Positions 1 through 5,763 of a DNA stretch of 11,833 nucleotides are shown here, piece by piece (the stretch's first letter is position 1; the number at the start of each line of letters is the position of its first letter). Made by a program: the position numbers and the translations under genes. The notes beneath the pieces are model-generated. The model was not told the origin of the DNA and did not search any database. It worked only from the letters and a program-made list of their open reading frames with translations. Origin of the DNA: Candidatus Vogelbacteria bacterium (lineage in GTDB: Bacteria; Patescibacteriota; Minisyncoccia; Phycocordibacterales; XYD1-FULL-46-19); contig JAPLZN010000129.1 in the NCBI GenBank assembly GCA_026395035.1, forward strand, positions 1 to 11,833. Reading direction: 5' to 3'.

Positions 1-1725
1 TTGCTTGTTTCCCTCACCTTGGCCACTGTTACCTCTGTTCGGGCGGGCAGCCTCTCGCCACTCACGGGCCCCGGCGCGAGCGGTTATACACTTTCCAATA
101 TTTATGATCGCCTAACTTCTAATGCCTCCGCTACAGCCGGCGATCACCCCTTTGCTCCGTCTGGTGCGCCGGCTGGTTCATTCCACACCCTGACCGAAAT
201 TTATAATTCCATTCCCACAATTGATGCCAGCAAACTTTTAACCAGCGCCACCTATCTGGGTGTAACCGGCACCTACGATGTCACAAATCTCACTGTCGGC
301 AATGTTAAAAGCGGCACTACTTTTGGCGCCGGGCAGACCGGCACCTTGTTGCCCAATGGCGGTACAGCCACGGCGGCTGATGTGTTCAATGGAAAAACCG
401 CGAACTTGACCGATGACTGGTCGCTCGATTCCGGTACCCTAAATTTGGCCTGCAATACCGCTACTTTTGACGGCACAGGCAATAACGTCGCTGATGGCTA
501 CGACGGTGCGGGTGACGGCACTAATCGCTGGTGTATAAAAGCAAGCACTAATTCGGCTGTGGCGGCTAATATTCTGTCCGGTAAAAAAGCTTGGGTAGAT
601 GGTGTGGAAGTTTCCGGCACAATGGCTAACATTGGCCAGCAAATCATCACTCCTGGCCTCACTAGCCAAACAATTACTCAAGGCTACCACGACGGCACTG
701 GTTCGGTAGCGGGGGATGCCGATCTAACGGCCCCCAATATAGCCAACGGCGTAAATATTTTTGGTGTCACTGGCACCGGTTTAATTGCGGCTGGTAATGC
801 GGGGGCTGGTTCTGTTTTAGAAACGGCTACTTTCAGCTCCAGTACGGCAATAAATGTTACGGGAACCATTCCTGTTAAAGCAGGTAATACTCTGGTCGCT
901 TCCAGTTCGGCCCAAGGCACTTCGCTTGTTTTCACAATCCCGATGGGTTATTATAGTGGGGTTAATTCTGTAACTGTGTCAACCAGCTCGACTAATTTTC
1001 TCGCCGCCAATATCAGAAGTGGAACAAACTTGTTCGGCCTCATTGGTACCCTTCCCGTTTTTACCTTTGGTGATGCCAGTTCCAGCTATGTGCTTGGCAC
1101 CGCCTCGGCGTCTGGAACGGCCCTGGTCAATCTATGGAACGGTACGCGCACCGATGGCGGTTTTGCCGGCGGTTCGCAGGCCAATGCGGGAGTAGATGAT
1201 TACAACAATGCCAAAACACCAGCCACCGATCGTTATGTCGGCCCAGCGGGCTGGACTCAATGCAATTCGAGCGCTTATGATGCCGTTACGAACCCTGGCG
1301 GAAATTATTGCAATACGGGCGAATCTGGAGCTGATGCCAAAGACAATTCCACCGGTCAAGTCTGGAGCCTGCCTTGCAATGGAACTGGCTGTTCTTCTTT
1401 CTCCGACGCTTCACCGGGGGCGTATTATTGGGCGGCTACCTCTACTATCAATGCCGGTTTAACCGCGCCCGAACTTTGCTCGGCAGGCGCCCATGGGCGT
1501 TCCGGTTGGACTATTCCGCACCAAAAACAGTTAATGCAAGCCTATATAGACGGTTCTTATGGCAATCTAGAGGCCGCGGGCGTCAGTCGTTACTACTGGT
1601 CCGGCACGACTGTGTCGAACAGTACCGCCAATGCGTGGGTCACCGGCCTGTCTTACGGCGGCACCTACAACACCACGAAGTTGACGGACACCAACTACCT
1701 ACGATGCGTCCGCTCGGCACCGTGA
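1..1725 (+). CDS. DGR target protein: secreted repeat protein with C-terminal DUF1566/C-type-lectin-like variable domain (5' end probably outside window)
   Basis: Likely a secreted or surface-displayed binding protein that the adjacent DGR diversifies. The first ~16 residues (LLVSLTLATVTSVRA) look like the hydrophobic core of a signal peptide. The reading frame is open to base 1, so the TTG there may not be the true start. Residues ~76-350 hold about five degenerate repeats of the form A-x-x-I-x-x-G-x-x-x-F-G-V-T-G-T (for example 76-92, 188-208, 244-260, 335-350), probably beta-rich stalk units. Residues ~434-574 resemble a DUF1566/Lcl C-terminal domain: W503-T-I-P, a Y-Y-W-S-G motif at 531-535 and the terminal R-C-V-R at 568-571, with Cys at 437, 459, 464, 493 and 569 that could form disulfides. 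The variable repeat covers residues 526-573, where TR Asn codons have become S, Y, V, G, T or D. The ligand cannot be predicted from sequence. Confidence 0.88.
   Translation: MLVSLTLATVTSVRAGSLSPLTGPGASGYTLSNIYDRLTSNASATAGDHPFAPSGAPAGSFHTLTEIYNSIPTIDASKLLTSATYLGVTGTYDVTNLTVGNVKSGTTFGAGQTGTLLPNGGTATAADVFNGKTANLTDDWSLDSGTLNLACNTATFDGTGNNVADGYDGAGDGTNRWCIKASTNSAVAANILSGKKAWVDGVEVSGTMANIGQQIITPGLTSQTITQGYHDGTGSVAGDADLTAPNIANGVNIFGVTGTGLIAAGNAGAGSVLETATFSSSTAINVTGTIPVKAGNTLVASSSAQGTSLVFTIPMGYYSGVNSVTVSTSSTNFLAANIRSGTNLFGLIGTLPVFTFGDASSSYVLGTASASGTALVNLWNGTRTDGGFAGGSQANAGVDDYNNAKTPATDRYVGPAGWTQCNSSAYDAVTNPGGNYCNTGESGADAKDNSTGQVWSLPCNGTGCSSFSDASPGAYYWAATSTINAGLTAPELCSAGAHGRSGWTIPHQKQLMQAYIDGSYGNLEAAGVSRYYWSGTTVSNSTANAWVTGLSYGGTYNTTKLTDTNYLRCVRSAP
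1577..1717 (+). repeat. DGR variable repeat (VR)
   Basis: This 141-bp segment aligns without gaps to 3859-3999 (constant offset 2282). It differs at 14 positions: 1586, 1591, 1622, 1639, 1640, 1645, 1646, 1654, 1660, 1661, 1666, 1673, 1687 and 1696. All 14 are A in the template: eight became G, five T and one C. None of the 98 non-A template positions differs. The changes fall in 11 of 15 AAC/AAT codons. The last 21 bases (1697-1717) carry no substitution and end GC-rich (TGCGTCCGCTCGG), which fits an initiation-of-mutagenic-homing site. Identity stops abruptly at both ends. Confidence 0.97.
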
Positions 1726-1726
1726 A

Positions 1727-1758
1727 TTTTTGTCCTAGCGTAATCGCTAGGGCAAAAA
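1727..1758 (+). other. Stem-loop immediately downstream of VR (candidate DGR homing hairpin)
   Basis: A 14-bp stem (1727-1740 pairing with 1745-1758, one G-T wobble) closes a TAAT loop. It starts one base after the target stop codon and 9 bases after VR ends. Known DGRs such as that of Bordetella phage BPP-1 carry a hairpin or cruciform just past VR that helps retrohoming. The T-tract is inside the 5' arm and the A-tract inside the 3' arm, with no T-run after the stem on either strand, so this is not a standard intrinsic terminator, though a role in termination is possible. Confidence 0.65.
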
Positions 1759-1875
1759 ACACGGCTAATTATATTTGAATTTCATTTGCATTTATTTCTT
1801 CGAATTTTTTTTGTTTTCCGCGTGCCAGTGCGGCGTTTTTGATTCTTGTATTGCGATTTTGTCTTTTGTATTTGG

Positions 1876-1902
1876 GTCATTGCGAGCGTAGCGAAGCAAT
1901 CT
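1876..1902. repeat. Dispersed palindromic repeat (CATTGCGAGCG...GCGAAGCAAT type)
   Basis: An imperfect palindrome with ATTGC/GCAAT ends around GAGCGTAGCGA. The type is recognised from bacterial intergenic repeats that give spurious translations such as HCERSEAI. A short related piece (CGCATTGCTTCGCAC) lies near 3786-3800. No coding role is apparent. Confidence 0.55.
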
Positions 1903-1949
1903 TAATTTTGCGTTTTTTTCGAGTTACCTCCCTAACTTTTTGTATTGCC

Positions 1950-2043
1950 ATACCGGACTCAGGTCCCGGTTTTCACCGGGATAAACTCCGTCCGGTATCC
2001 AGGCCCGCATTTCGTCATTCCCGCGCAGGCGGGAATCCATGAC
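1950..2043. repeat. Composite palindromic repeats between target gene and Bro-like gene
   Basis: Two units sit side by side. The first has 9-bp outer arms (ATACCGGAC at 1950-1958 with GTCCGGTAT at 1990-1998) enclosing CCCGG/CCGGG (1965-1969, 1976-1980). The second (2014-2043) starts GTCATTCCCGC and ends GGGAATCCATGAC, with a CCCGC-GCAG-GCGGG hairpin. Related units occur at about 3469, 3682, 4051, 5568, 7776 and 8971. The rest of the 362-base gap (1726-2087) is T-rich sequence with no gene I can support. Confidence 0.75.
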
Positions 2044-2050
2044 ATTTTTT

Positions 2051-2080
2051 TTATCATGTTTTTTCAGAATGTGATAAAAT
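2051..2080 (+). promoter_or_regulatory. Candidate promoter of the Bro/DinD-like gene
   Basis: An extended -10 box, TGATAAAAT (TAAAAT at 2075-2080), lies 7 bases before the ATG. A weak -35 (TTATCA, 2051-2056) is 18 bases upstream. The same nine-base box occurs before the 5764 gene. The spacing puts transcription start almost on the ATG and there is no Shine-Dalgarno, so the mRNA may be leaderless. Confidence 0.4.
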
Positions 2081-2087
2081 ATTACAA

Positions 2088-2939
2088 ATGAAAAAACAAT
2101 CAAAAAATAAAGCAATCGCAATCTTTGAGGGCAATCAAATACGTCGCCATTGGGACGATGAAAAGGAATTGTGGTATTTTGCTGTTTCTGATGTTGTCGC
2201 TGTTTTAACAAAAAGTGCCGATCCGGTCGCTTATTGGAGAAAATTAAAGGAAAGATTGTTAAAAGAAGGCGGAAATGAAACCGTGACAAAATGTCACGGT
2301 TTGAAAATGACAGCACCTGATGGCAAAATGCGTCTTATTGATGTCGCTGATACTGAAGTGATGCTCCGTCTTATTCAGTCGATCCCGTCACCCAATGCTG
2401 AACCATTCAAGCTTTGGTTGGCCCGTGTCGGTTATGAGCGATTGGAAGAAACTGCTGATCCGGAGTTAGCTATCAACCGTGCCCTAAAAACATATCTGCA
2501 AAAAGGTTATAGCCAAGAATGGATCAATCAAAGGCTTAAAAGCATTGAGATTCGCAAAGCTTTAACTGATGAATGGGAAAAGCGAGGGGCAAAAGAGGGT
2601 TTGGAATTTGCTATTTTGACGAATGAAATTACCAAAGCATGGACCGGTATGACGACGAAAGAGTATAAGAATTTAAAAGGCTTAAAGAAAGAAAATTTGC
2701 GTGACAATATGACTAATCTGGAATTGGTTTTGAATATGTTGGCGGAAACGGCCACAACTGAAATTTCCAATAAACGAGAACCAAAAGATTTGGATGAAAA
2801 TAAAGCCGTGGCAAATGAAGGCGGAAGCGTGGCCGGCAACGCTAGGCGTGAAATAGAATCTAAGACTGGTAATAAAATAATCACCAGCAAAAACGCTAAA
2901 AATTTACATAGTAAAGATGAGCCAAAGAAATTAAAATAA
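2088..2939 (+). CDS. Bro-N / DinD-like protein (phage antirepressor-type)
   Basis: A 283-aa protein with an N-terminal Bro-N (prophage antirepressor) domain at ~8-125. Visible marks are I-R-R-H-W and W-Y-F-A-V-S-D-V-V at 18-37, Y49-W-R-K-L-K, C69-H-G-L-K and D78-G-K-M-R, the stretch L-I-Q-S-I-P-S-P-N-A-E-P-F-K (95-108), and W110-L-A-x-V-G. The C-terminal half (~130-275) resembles the DinD-type tail, with G171-L-E-F-A-I-L-T-N-E-I and A-N-E-G-G-S-V-A-G-N-A-R at 242-253, then a basic end. Bro-N proteins usually bind DNA or act as antirepressors, and E. coli DinD is SOS-induced. The exact role here is unknown. It lies between the DGR target gene and avd, convergent with avd, with 87 bases between the two stops. 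Whether it controls the DGR is inference only. Confidence 0.85.
   Translation: MKKQSKNKAIAIFEGNQIRRHWDDEKELWYFAVSDVVAVLTKSADPVAYWRKLKERLLKEGGNETVTKCHGLKMTAPDGKMRLIDVADTEVMLRLIQSIPSPNAEPFKLWLARVGYERLEETADPELAINRALKTYLQKGYSQEWINQRLKSIEIRKALTDEWEKRGAKEGLEFAILTNEITKAWTGMTTKEYKNLKGLKKENLRDNMTNLELVLNMLAETATTEISNKREPKDLDENKAVANEGGSVAGNARREIESKTGNKIITSKNAKNLHSKDEPKKLK
2278..2302. repeat. Perfect 11-bp inverted repeat inside the Bro-like gene
   Basis: AAACCGTGACA (2278-2288), spacer AAA, TGTCACGGTTT (2292-2302). It encodes the conserved Bro-N stretch E-T-V-T-K-C-H-G-L-K. It could be an operator-like site or mRNA hairpin, or a by-product of conserved protein sequence. Confidence 0.8.
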
Positions 2940-3026
2940 TCGAGAGTAAATTAAGAAGTAGTCTTCTGGCGGGTGAAGTACCTTACAGAGGTGTACGCTT
3001 AGTCCTAACGTTGATTGAGCGGCATC

Positions 3027-3386
3027 CTAAATGGGTGCTGTTTGTTGTTTCCTCGCCCAATCCAGCCATCCTATCAATTGAGTAGAAATTTCTTCCAGTT
3101 GCCGGGCAAAAGATTCAAAATGTTTAAGCCCTAAAATTTTTAGATCACAGGCTAGACGAAGATGAATTCTCAATTGTTCGAGACAAATCGCCATCTCCTC
3201 CAATGTCGTTGTTTTATTATCCAACGAATTGGCCTTTACGACCGAATCCATTAGACAAGAACTTTGCAACTTAATTTTTTGACCTAGTGTATAGCGATAT
3301 TCTCGGGGAAATTGGCGAGTAGTTTTGTAGATTTCGAGTGTTAACTTGTAGGTGAGTTGAAAAATTGGCAGGTTATTATAACGCAT
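3027..3386 (-). CDS. avd: DGR accessory variability determinant (Avd)
   Basis: A 119-aa protein matching the Avd four-helix-bundle family, which in characterised DGRs forms a pentameric, positively charged barrel that binds the reverse transcriptase and template RNA and is needed for retrohoming. Visible marks: L-P-I-F-Q near the start (6-10), F26-P-R-E-Y-R-Y-T-L-G-Q (26-36), the L-E-x-L-R-I-H-L-R-L-A-x-D-L helix (69-82) and the terminal I-x-x-Q-L-I-G-W-L segment. Length is typical for the family. I chose the ATG at 3386-3384 because the longer frame upstream is translation of a palindromic repeat. No clear Shine-Dalgarno sits right before this ATG; an AGAGGAG lies ~50 bases upstream. It shares the minus strand with the RT, with TR in between. 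Confidence 0.9.
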   Translation of the reverse strand: MRYNNLPIFQLTYKLTLEIYKTTRQFPREYRYTLGQKIKLQSSCLMDSVVKANSLDNKTTTLEEMAICLEQLRIHLRLACDLKILGLKHFESFARQLEEISTQLIGWLDWARKQQTAPI

Positions 3387-3468
3387 TCCGTTAATATAAT
3401 AACTCAGTTTACTGTTAATGTTAAATAAATCTTCTCCTCTGCGAAATTTATCGAAGTTTTTATTTGCA

Positions 3469-3544
3469 TTGTCATTCCCACTTAGGCGGTAATCTAGGTT
3501 TTTGGTTGCATATTTCTGATTTCCCGCTTGTGTGGGAATGACAA
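3469..3544. repeat. MITE-like palindromic element with 13-bp terminal inverted repeats
   Basis: TTGTCATTCCCAC (3469-3481) is perfectly inverted as GTGGGAATGACAA (3532-3544), giving a 76-bp element. It lies in the upstream region of avd, whose start is at 3386. No transposase is present in the window, so mobility, if any, would need help in trans. Confidence 0.8.
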
Positions 3545-3568
3545 AGAATAAATAAATTGTGGTATATT
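3538..3568 (+). promoter_or_regulatory. Weak candidate promoter for the plus-strand TR transcript
   Basis: The TR RNA must be made from the plus strand, but the flanking DGR genes are on the minus strand, so a plus-strand promoter is expected upstream of 3859. The best I see is ATGACA (3538-3543), a 19-base spacer and TATATT (3563-3568). The -35 lies at the outer edge of the palindromic element. The spacing is poor and the site is speculative. Confidence 0.2.
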
Positions 3569-3858
3569 TAAATCTATAGAAAAGATTCGGGAGAGTCGGA
3601 ATTTCGCCGCTTGCGGGCGGCGGGAGCGCGCTTTGATCCATTGCGGCCTTGCCTGGTTGGAAGGCATGAATTCTTTGTGTTTGTCATTCCGGGCTTGACC
3701 GGAATCCAGGATTGAATTTTGCGGTTTAATCCTGGACCCCGTTCTGCTACGGGGTGACACAATACAATTATTTCTAACCCCAGATCGCATTGCTTCGCAC
3801 TTCGCCCTAGGCGAGGGCCGAACAAGGAGAATTTCTTTAAACGGCAAGGCATTATCTT
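3545..3858 (+). other. Intergenic leader region upstream of TR
   Basis: There is no gene I can support. It holds a GC-rich hairpin (CGCCGC at 3605-3610 with GCGGCG at 3617-3622), the palindromic element at 3682-3759 and a small TCGCC/GGCGA hairpin at 3802-3814. An AAGGAGA at ~3824-3830 is not followed by a usable reading frame. If TR is transcribed from a promoter near 3540, these structures would form the 5' part of the template RNA. Confidence 0.4.
3682..3759. repeat. 78-bp palindromic repeat element upstream of TR
   Basis: The ends TGTCA and TGACA are inverted. Inside are CCAGGATT (3706-3713) with AATCCTGG (3728-3735), a TTCCGG/CCGGAA stem at the left and CCCCGT/ACGGGG at the right. It is the same family as the elements at 3469, 5568 and 8971. 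Confidence 0.8.
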
Positions 3859-3999
3859 CGGGCGTCAATCGTAACTACTGGTCCGGCACGACTGTGTCGA
3901 ACAATACCGCCAATGCGTGGAACACCAACCTGTCTAACGGCAACACCAACAACAACACGAAGTTGACGAACACCAACAACCTACGATGCGTCCGCTCGG
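3859..3999 (+). ncRNA. DGR template repeat (TR), core of the template RNA
   Basis: The non-coding 141-bp donor for VR. 43 of 141 bases are A, mostly in AAC/AAT triplets in register with VR codons (15 Asn codons), so substitution at the first two codon positions gives broad amino-acid choice and never a stop from AAY. All 14 differences from VR are at these A bases. The sense that shows A-mutagenesis is the plus strand, so the RNA must be transcribed on plus, antisense to the RT and avd. TR ends 188 bases from the RT stop codon. The 3' end (TGCGTCCGCTCGG) is identical to VR, then diverges at 4000. Confidence 0.96.
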
Positions 4000-4050
4000 A
4001 AATGGGCGTAAAAGGCCATTTGGCTCTCCCGAATCTTTTGTATATTGCCC

Positions 4051-4090
4051 TTGTCATTCCAGGCTCAGGTCCCCGTTTTCACGGGGATAT
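4051..4090. repeat. Partial palindromic repeat downstream of TR
   Basis: TTGTCATTCC at 4051-4060 is followed by a CCCCGT...ACGGGG hairpin (4071-4085), close in sequence to the unit at 1950-1998. No matching right-hand terminal repeat is seen, so this looks like a partial copy. Another fragment (CCGGCGGGAATCTAGG) at 4177-4192 runs into the RT stop codon at 4190-4188. Confidence 0.6.
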
Positions 4091-4121
4091 AACTAGGTAC
4101 AATATAAGCTTCCTCGGCTCG

Positions 4122-4150
4122 GAAATGTGAAAGAAATACTTTCCCATTTC
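4122..4150 (+). other. Stem-loop between TR and the RT gene
   Basis: Arms GAAATGTGAAAG (4122-4133) and CTTTCCCATTTC (4139-4150) pair over 12 positions with one mismatch, loop AAATA. GCTCGGAAATG precedes and overlaps the left arm and also occurs at the TR 3' boundary (3995-4005). It could be a structured 3' part of the TR RNA or lie in the RT-avd transcript. Confidence 0.45.
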
Positions 4151-4187
4151 ACTCGCCTTATTGTCGCTTATAAACTCCGGCGGGAAT

Positions 4188-5516
4188 CTAGGTCTTTGTT
4201 TTCTTTTGGATAATGGTTTCCGATATCGGCCAGTCTTTGTTTCTTTCTTCCTGACATTTCTTTATAAAATCTGGTTTGATTTGAAAAGCGATTAATTCGT
4301 GCGGATTAGCCAGGTCGTCAATTTCTTTTGTTTCTAGATAATCTCTAATTAACCCAAAATTTTTACTCCATAATTTATATCTGAGCTTGAAAGTATTGGC
4401 GTGGCGGAAAAATCCAAAATAGGAATTTACCGTGGCTAAAATCTTTTCTATTTTTTCTAGCGGTGCTTCTTGATCGGCAAAGGGAAGTAATAATTGGCCA
4501 GTCTTTTTGTTGTTCGGGCTAGGAGGCCCATTCACCAATTCTTGATTAATTAAAAAAAGTTTTCGCTTAAATGCCCTTACTACTCGAGGTCGAACAAGCA
4601 CTCGACCAGGTTTTACGATATACCCTAGCCAATCAACTCCCTTATCGACCGGTTGGAGTATTTGCTTTTTAAAATTTAATTCAAGCCCCAGTCGTTCTTT
4701 GACAAAAGTATTAATTTGACCGACCCAGGCTTTTAATTGTTCTTTGTCTTTTGATAAGAATAAAATATCGTCGACATAACGTATATAGTAGGCACTTTTT
4801 AACTGGCGTTTGGCGAATTGATCCAGTTCGTTGAGATAAACATTGGCAAAAAATTGGGAGGTTAGATTGCCGATCGGCAGGCCCTGATTCTTGGGAACAT
4901 GGAACAGTGATTTATGCGGTGGGATTCGGTCGAAAAGTGCTTTGTCGCTCTTGCTCGTAAAATCTAAGGTTGGATCATTGAAAATAATGAGTTTGGTTAG
5001 CCAAATTAGTTCGGGATCTTTTATGAATTTGCTTATTTGAGCAAATAGAATATCTTTTTGCAGACTCATAAAGAAGCCCTTGATATCCAGATGAAGAAAA
5101 TAAGCCTTTTCACGGCCATTTTGCGTTATCTGACGTAGACATTTTTTAAGGTAATTTAGTGACGGATGGATTCCTTTGCCCCGTCGGCAGGCAAAAGATT
5201 GGGCGATAAATTTTGGTTCAAAAATTGGTTCTAGAAAATTGTATAACAAATGGTGGACAACCCGATCTCGAAAAGTGGCGGCAAAAACTTCCCGTAGGGT
5301 TGGGGAGGTTACGACAAAACAGATTGAACGGCTGATCTTGTAAGATTTGCTCTGTAACTCTCGCTCTAATTTTAGAATCTCCGCTTCCAAATTCAATTCA
5401 AATTTGGCGGCGTGGTAGGTGTGGCGTTTATTTTCTCTGCAGTCTAAATAAGCTCGATAGAGCCTTTGAAAATCAAATAAACTGCCGGGATCGTCTCGGG
5501 GGGGGGGTGACTTCAT
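4188..5516 (-). CDS. DGR reverse transcriptase
   Basis: A 442-aa reverse transcriptase that should copy TR RNA into cDNA with errors at adenines, for transfer into VR. Domains in order: R-D-R-V-V-H-H-L-L near 83-91, Q106-S-F-A-C-R-R-G-K-G (motif 1/2 region), catalytic D143 in H-L-D-I-K-G-F-F, the DGR-type motif G212-L-P-I-G-N-L-T-S-Q221 (the I-G-x-x-x-S-Q form that separates DGR RTs from group II and retron RTs), catalytic Y247-V-D-D250, and W296-L-G-Y-I. It lacks the maturase and endonuclease domains of intron-encoded RTs. The ATG at 5516-5514 is the only usable in-frame start, since homology begins around residue 13. Codons 4-7 contain ten consecutive C, a slippage-prone tract. The stop lies inside a palindromic-repeat fragment. 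It probably shares expression with avd. Confidence 0.96.
   Translation of the reverse strand: MKSPPPRDDPGSLFDFQRLYRAYLDCRENKRHTYHAAKFELNLEAEILKLERELQSKSYKISRSICFVVTSPTLREVFAATFRDRVVHHLLYNFLEPIFEPKFIAQSFACRRGKGIHPSLNYLKKCLRQITQNGREKAYFLHLDIKGFFMSLQKDILFAQISKFIKDPELIWLTKLIIFNDPTLDFTSKSDKALFDRIPPHKSLFHVPKNQGLPIGNLTSQFFANVYLNELDQFAKRQLKSAYYIRYVDDILFLSKDKEQLKAWVGQINTFVKERLGLELNFKKQILQPVDKGVDWLGYIVKPGRVLVRPRVVRAFKRKLFLINQELVNGPPSPNNKKTGQLLLPFADQEAPLEKIEKILATVNSYFGFFRHANTFKLRYKLWSKNFGLIRDYLETKEIDDLANPHELIAFQIKPDFIKKCQEERNKDWPISETIIQKKTKT
5498..5507 (-). repeat. C10 homopolymer in the start of the RT gene
   Basis: Ten G on plus, ten C on the coding strand, covering codons 4-7 (S-P-P-P-R). One base lost gives a stop after 22 codons; one gained gives a stop after 14. 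It is a candidate phase-variation switch, but tracts like this are also prone to assembly error. Confidence 0.7.
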
Positions 5517-5530
5517 TAGTAGTGTTAATT

Positions 5531-5549
5531 ATAACCCCATTTGGGTTAT
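5531..5549. promoter_or_regulatory. Hairpin in the 5' leader of the RT gene
   Basis: ATAACCC (5531-5537) and GGGTTAT (5543-5549) form a perfect 7-bp stem ending 14 bases before the RT start. On plus it is followed by a T-rich stretch, which would fit a terminator, but no plus-strand gene ends there. An operator or leader structure for the RT is the other reading. Confidence 0.4.
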
Positions 5550-5567
5550 TTTCTGTTCTTCTGTTTT

Positions 5568-5690
5568 GTCATTCCCGGGAATCTAGGCTTTTGGTTTGAT
5601 AGCCTCTGGTTGGATACCGGCCTCCGCCGGTATGACAATGCAATGGGCAGGGCATCTGTGTCCCCGTTGCAGAACGGGGTCCAGGCCTGT
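5568..5690. repeat. Cluster of palindromic repeat units upstream of the surface-gene run
   Basis: GTCATTCCCGGGAATCTAGG (5568-5587) is followed by ATACCGGC-CTCC-GCCGGTAT (5614-5633, perfect 8-bp arms) and CCCCGTT-GCAG-AACGGGG (5662-5679). The GCAG loop is shared with units at 2014 and 9044 although the stems differ in sequence. Confidence 0.75.
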
Positions 5691-5709
5691 GTTTATACAC
5701 CTTTTTCGT

Positions 5710-5738
5710 TTGTATTGCTATTGTCGGGATGATAAAAT
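5710..5738 (+). promoter_or_regulatory. Candidate promoter for the surface-protein gene run
   Basis: TTGTAT (5710-5715), 17-base spacer, TAAAAT (5733-5738) preceded by TGA, an extended -10 identical to the box at 2072-2080. Predicted transcription start is ~5745, which leaves a short leader with a weak AAGAGA before the ATG at 5764. Confidence 0.5.
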
Positions 5739-5763
5739 AGTTACATTTATACAGATAAGAGAA

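Larger units (their letters stand above)
1..5516. other. Complete diversity-generating retroelement cassette
   Basis: Order on the window: target gene with VR and hairpin (+), Bro/DinD-like gene (+), avd (-), TR (+), RT (-). All core parts (RT, TR, VR, Avd) are present and look intact. VR is about 2.1 kb from TR. No integrase or phage structural gene is seen, so this appears to be a chromosomal, surface-protein DGR rather than a phage tail-fibre one, within the limits of the window. Confidence 0.9.

Noticed and set aside
1839..2042. 67-aa plus-strand frame between the target and Bro-like genes
   Set aside because: It is made of palindromic repeats that yield the familiar spurious strings HCERSEAI and HSRAGGNP.
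3387..3641. 85-residue N-terminal extension of Avd
   Set aside because: It reads through the palindromic element at 3469-3544 and does not resemble the Avd family; homology starts at the ATG at 3386.
3894..4130. Open frame across TR on the plus strand
   Set aside because: It is the translation of the A-rich template repeat (Asn-rich copy of the VR protein end) running into a palindromic repeat; no start signal or independent domain.
4188..5516. Retron or group II intron reverse transcriptase
   Set aside because: The I-G-N-L-T-S-Q motif, the neighbouring Avd and the A-specific TR/VR pair place it with DGR RTs; there is no maturase domain or msr/msd-like RNA.
5596..5763. Upstream extension of the 5764 surface protein
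   Set aside because: It translates repeat DNA and a promoter-like site, and would bury a good signal peptide inside the protein.
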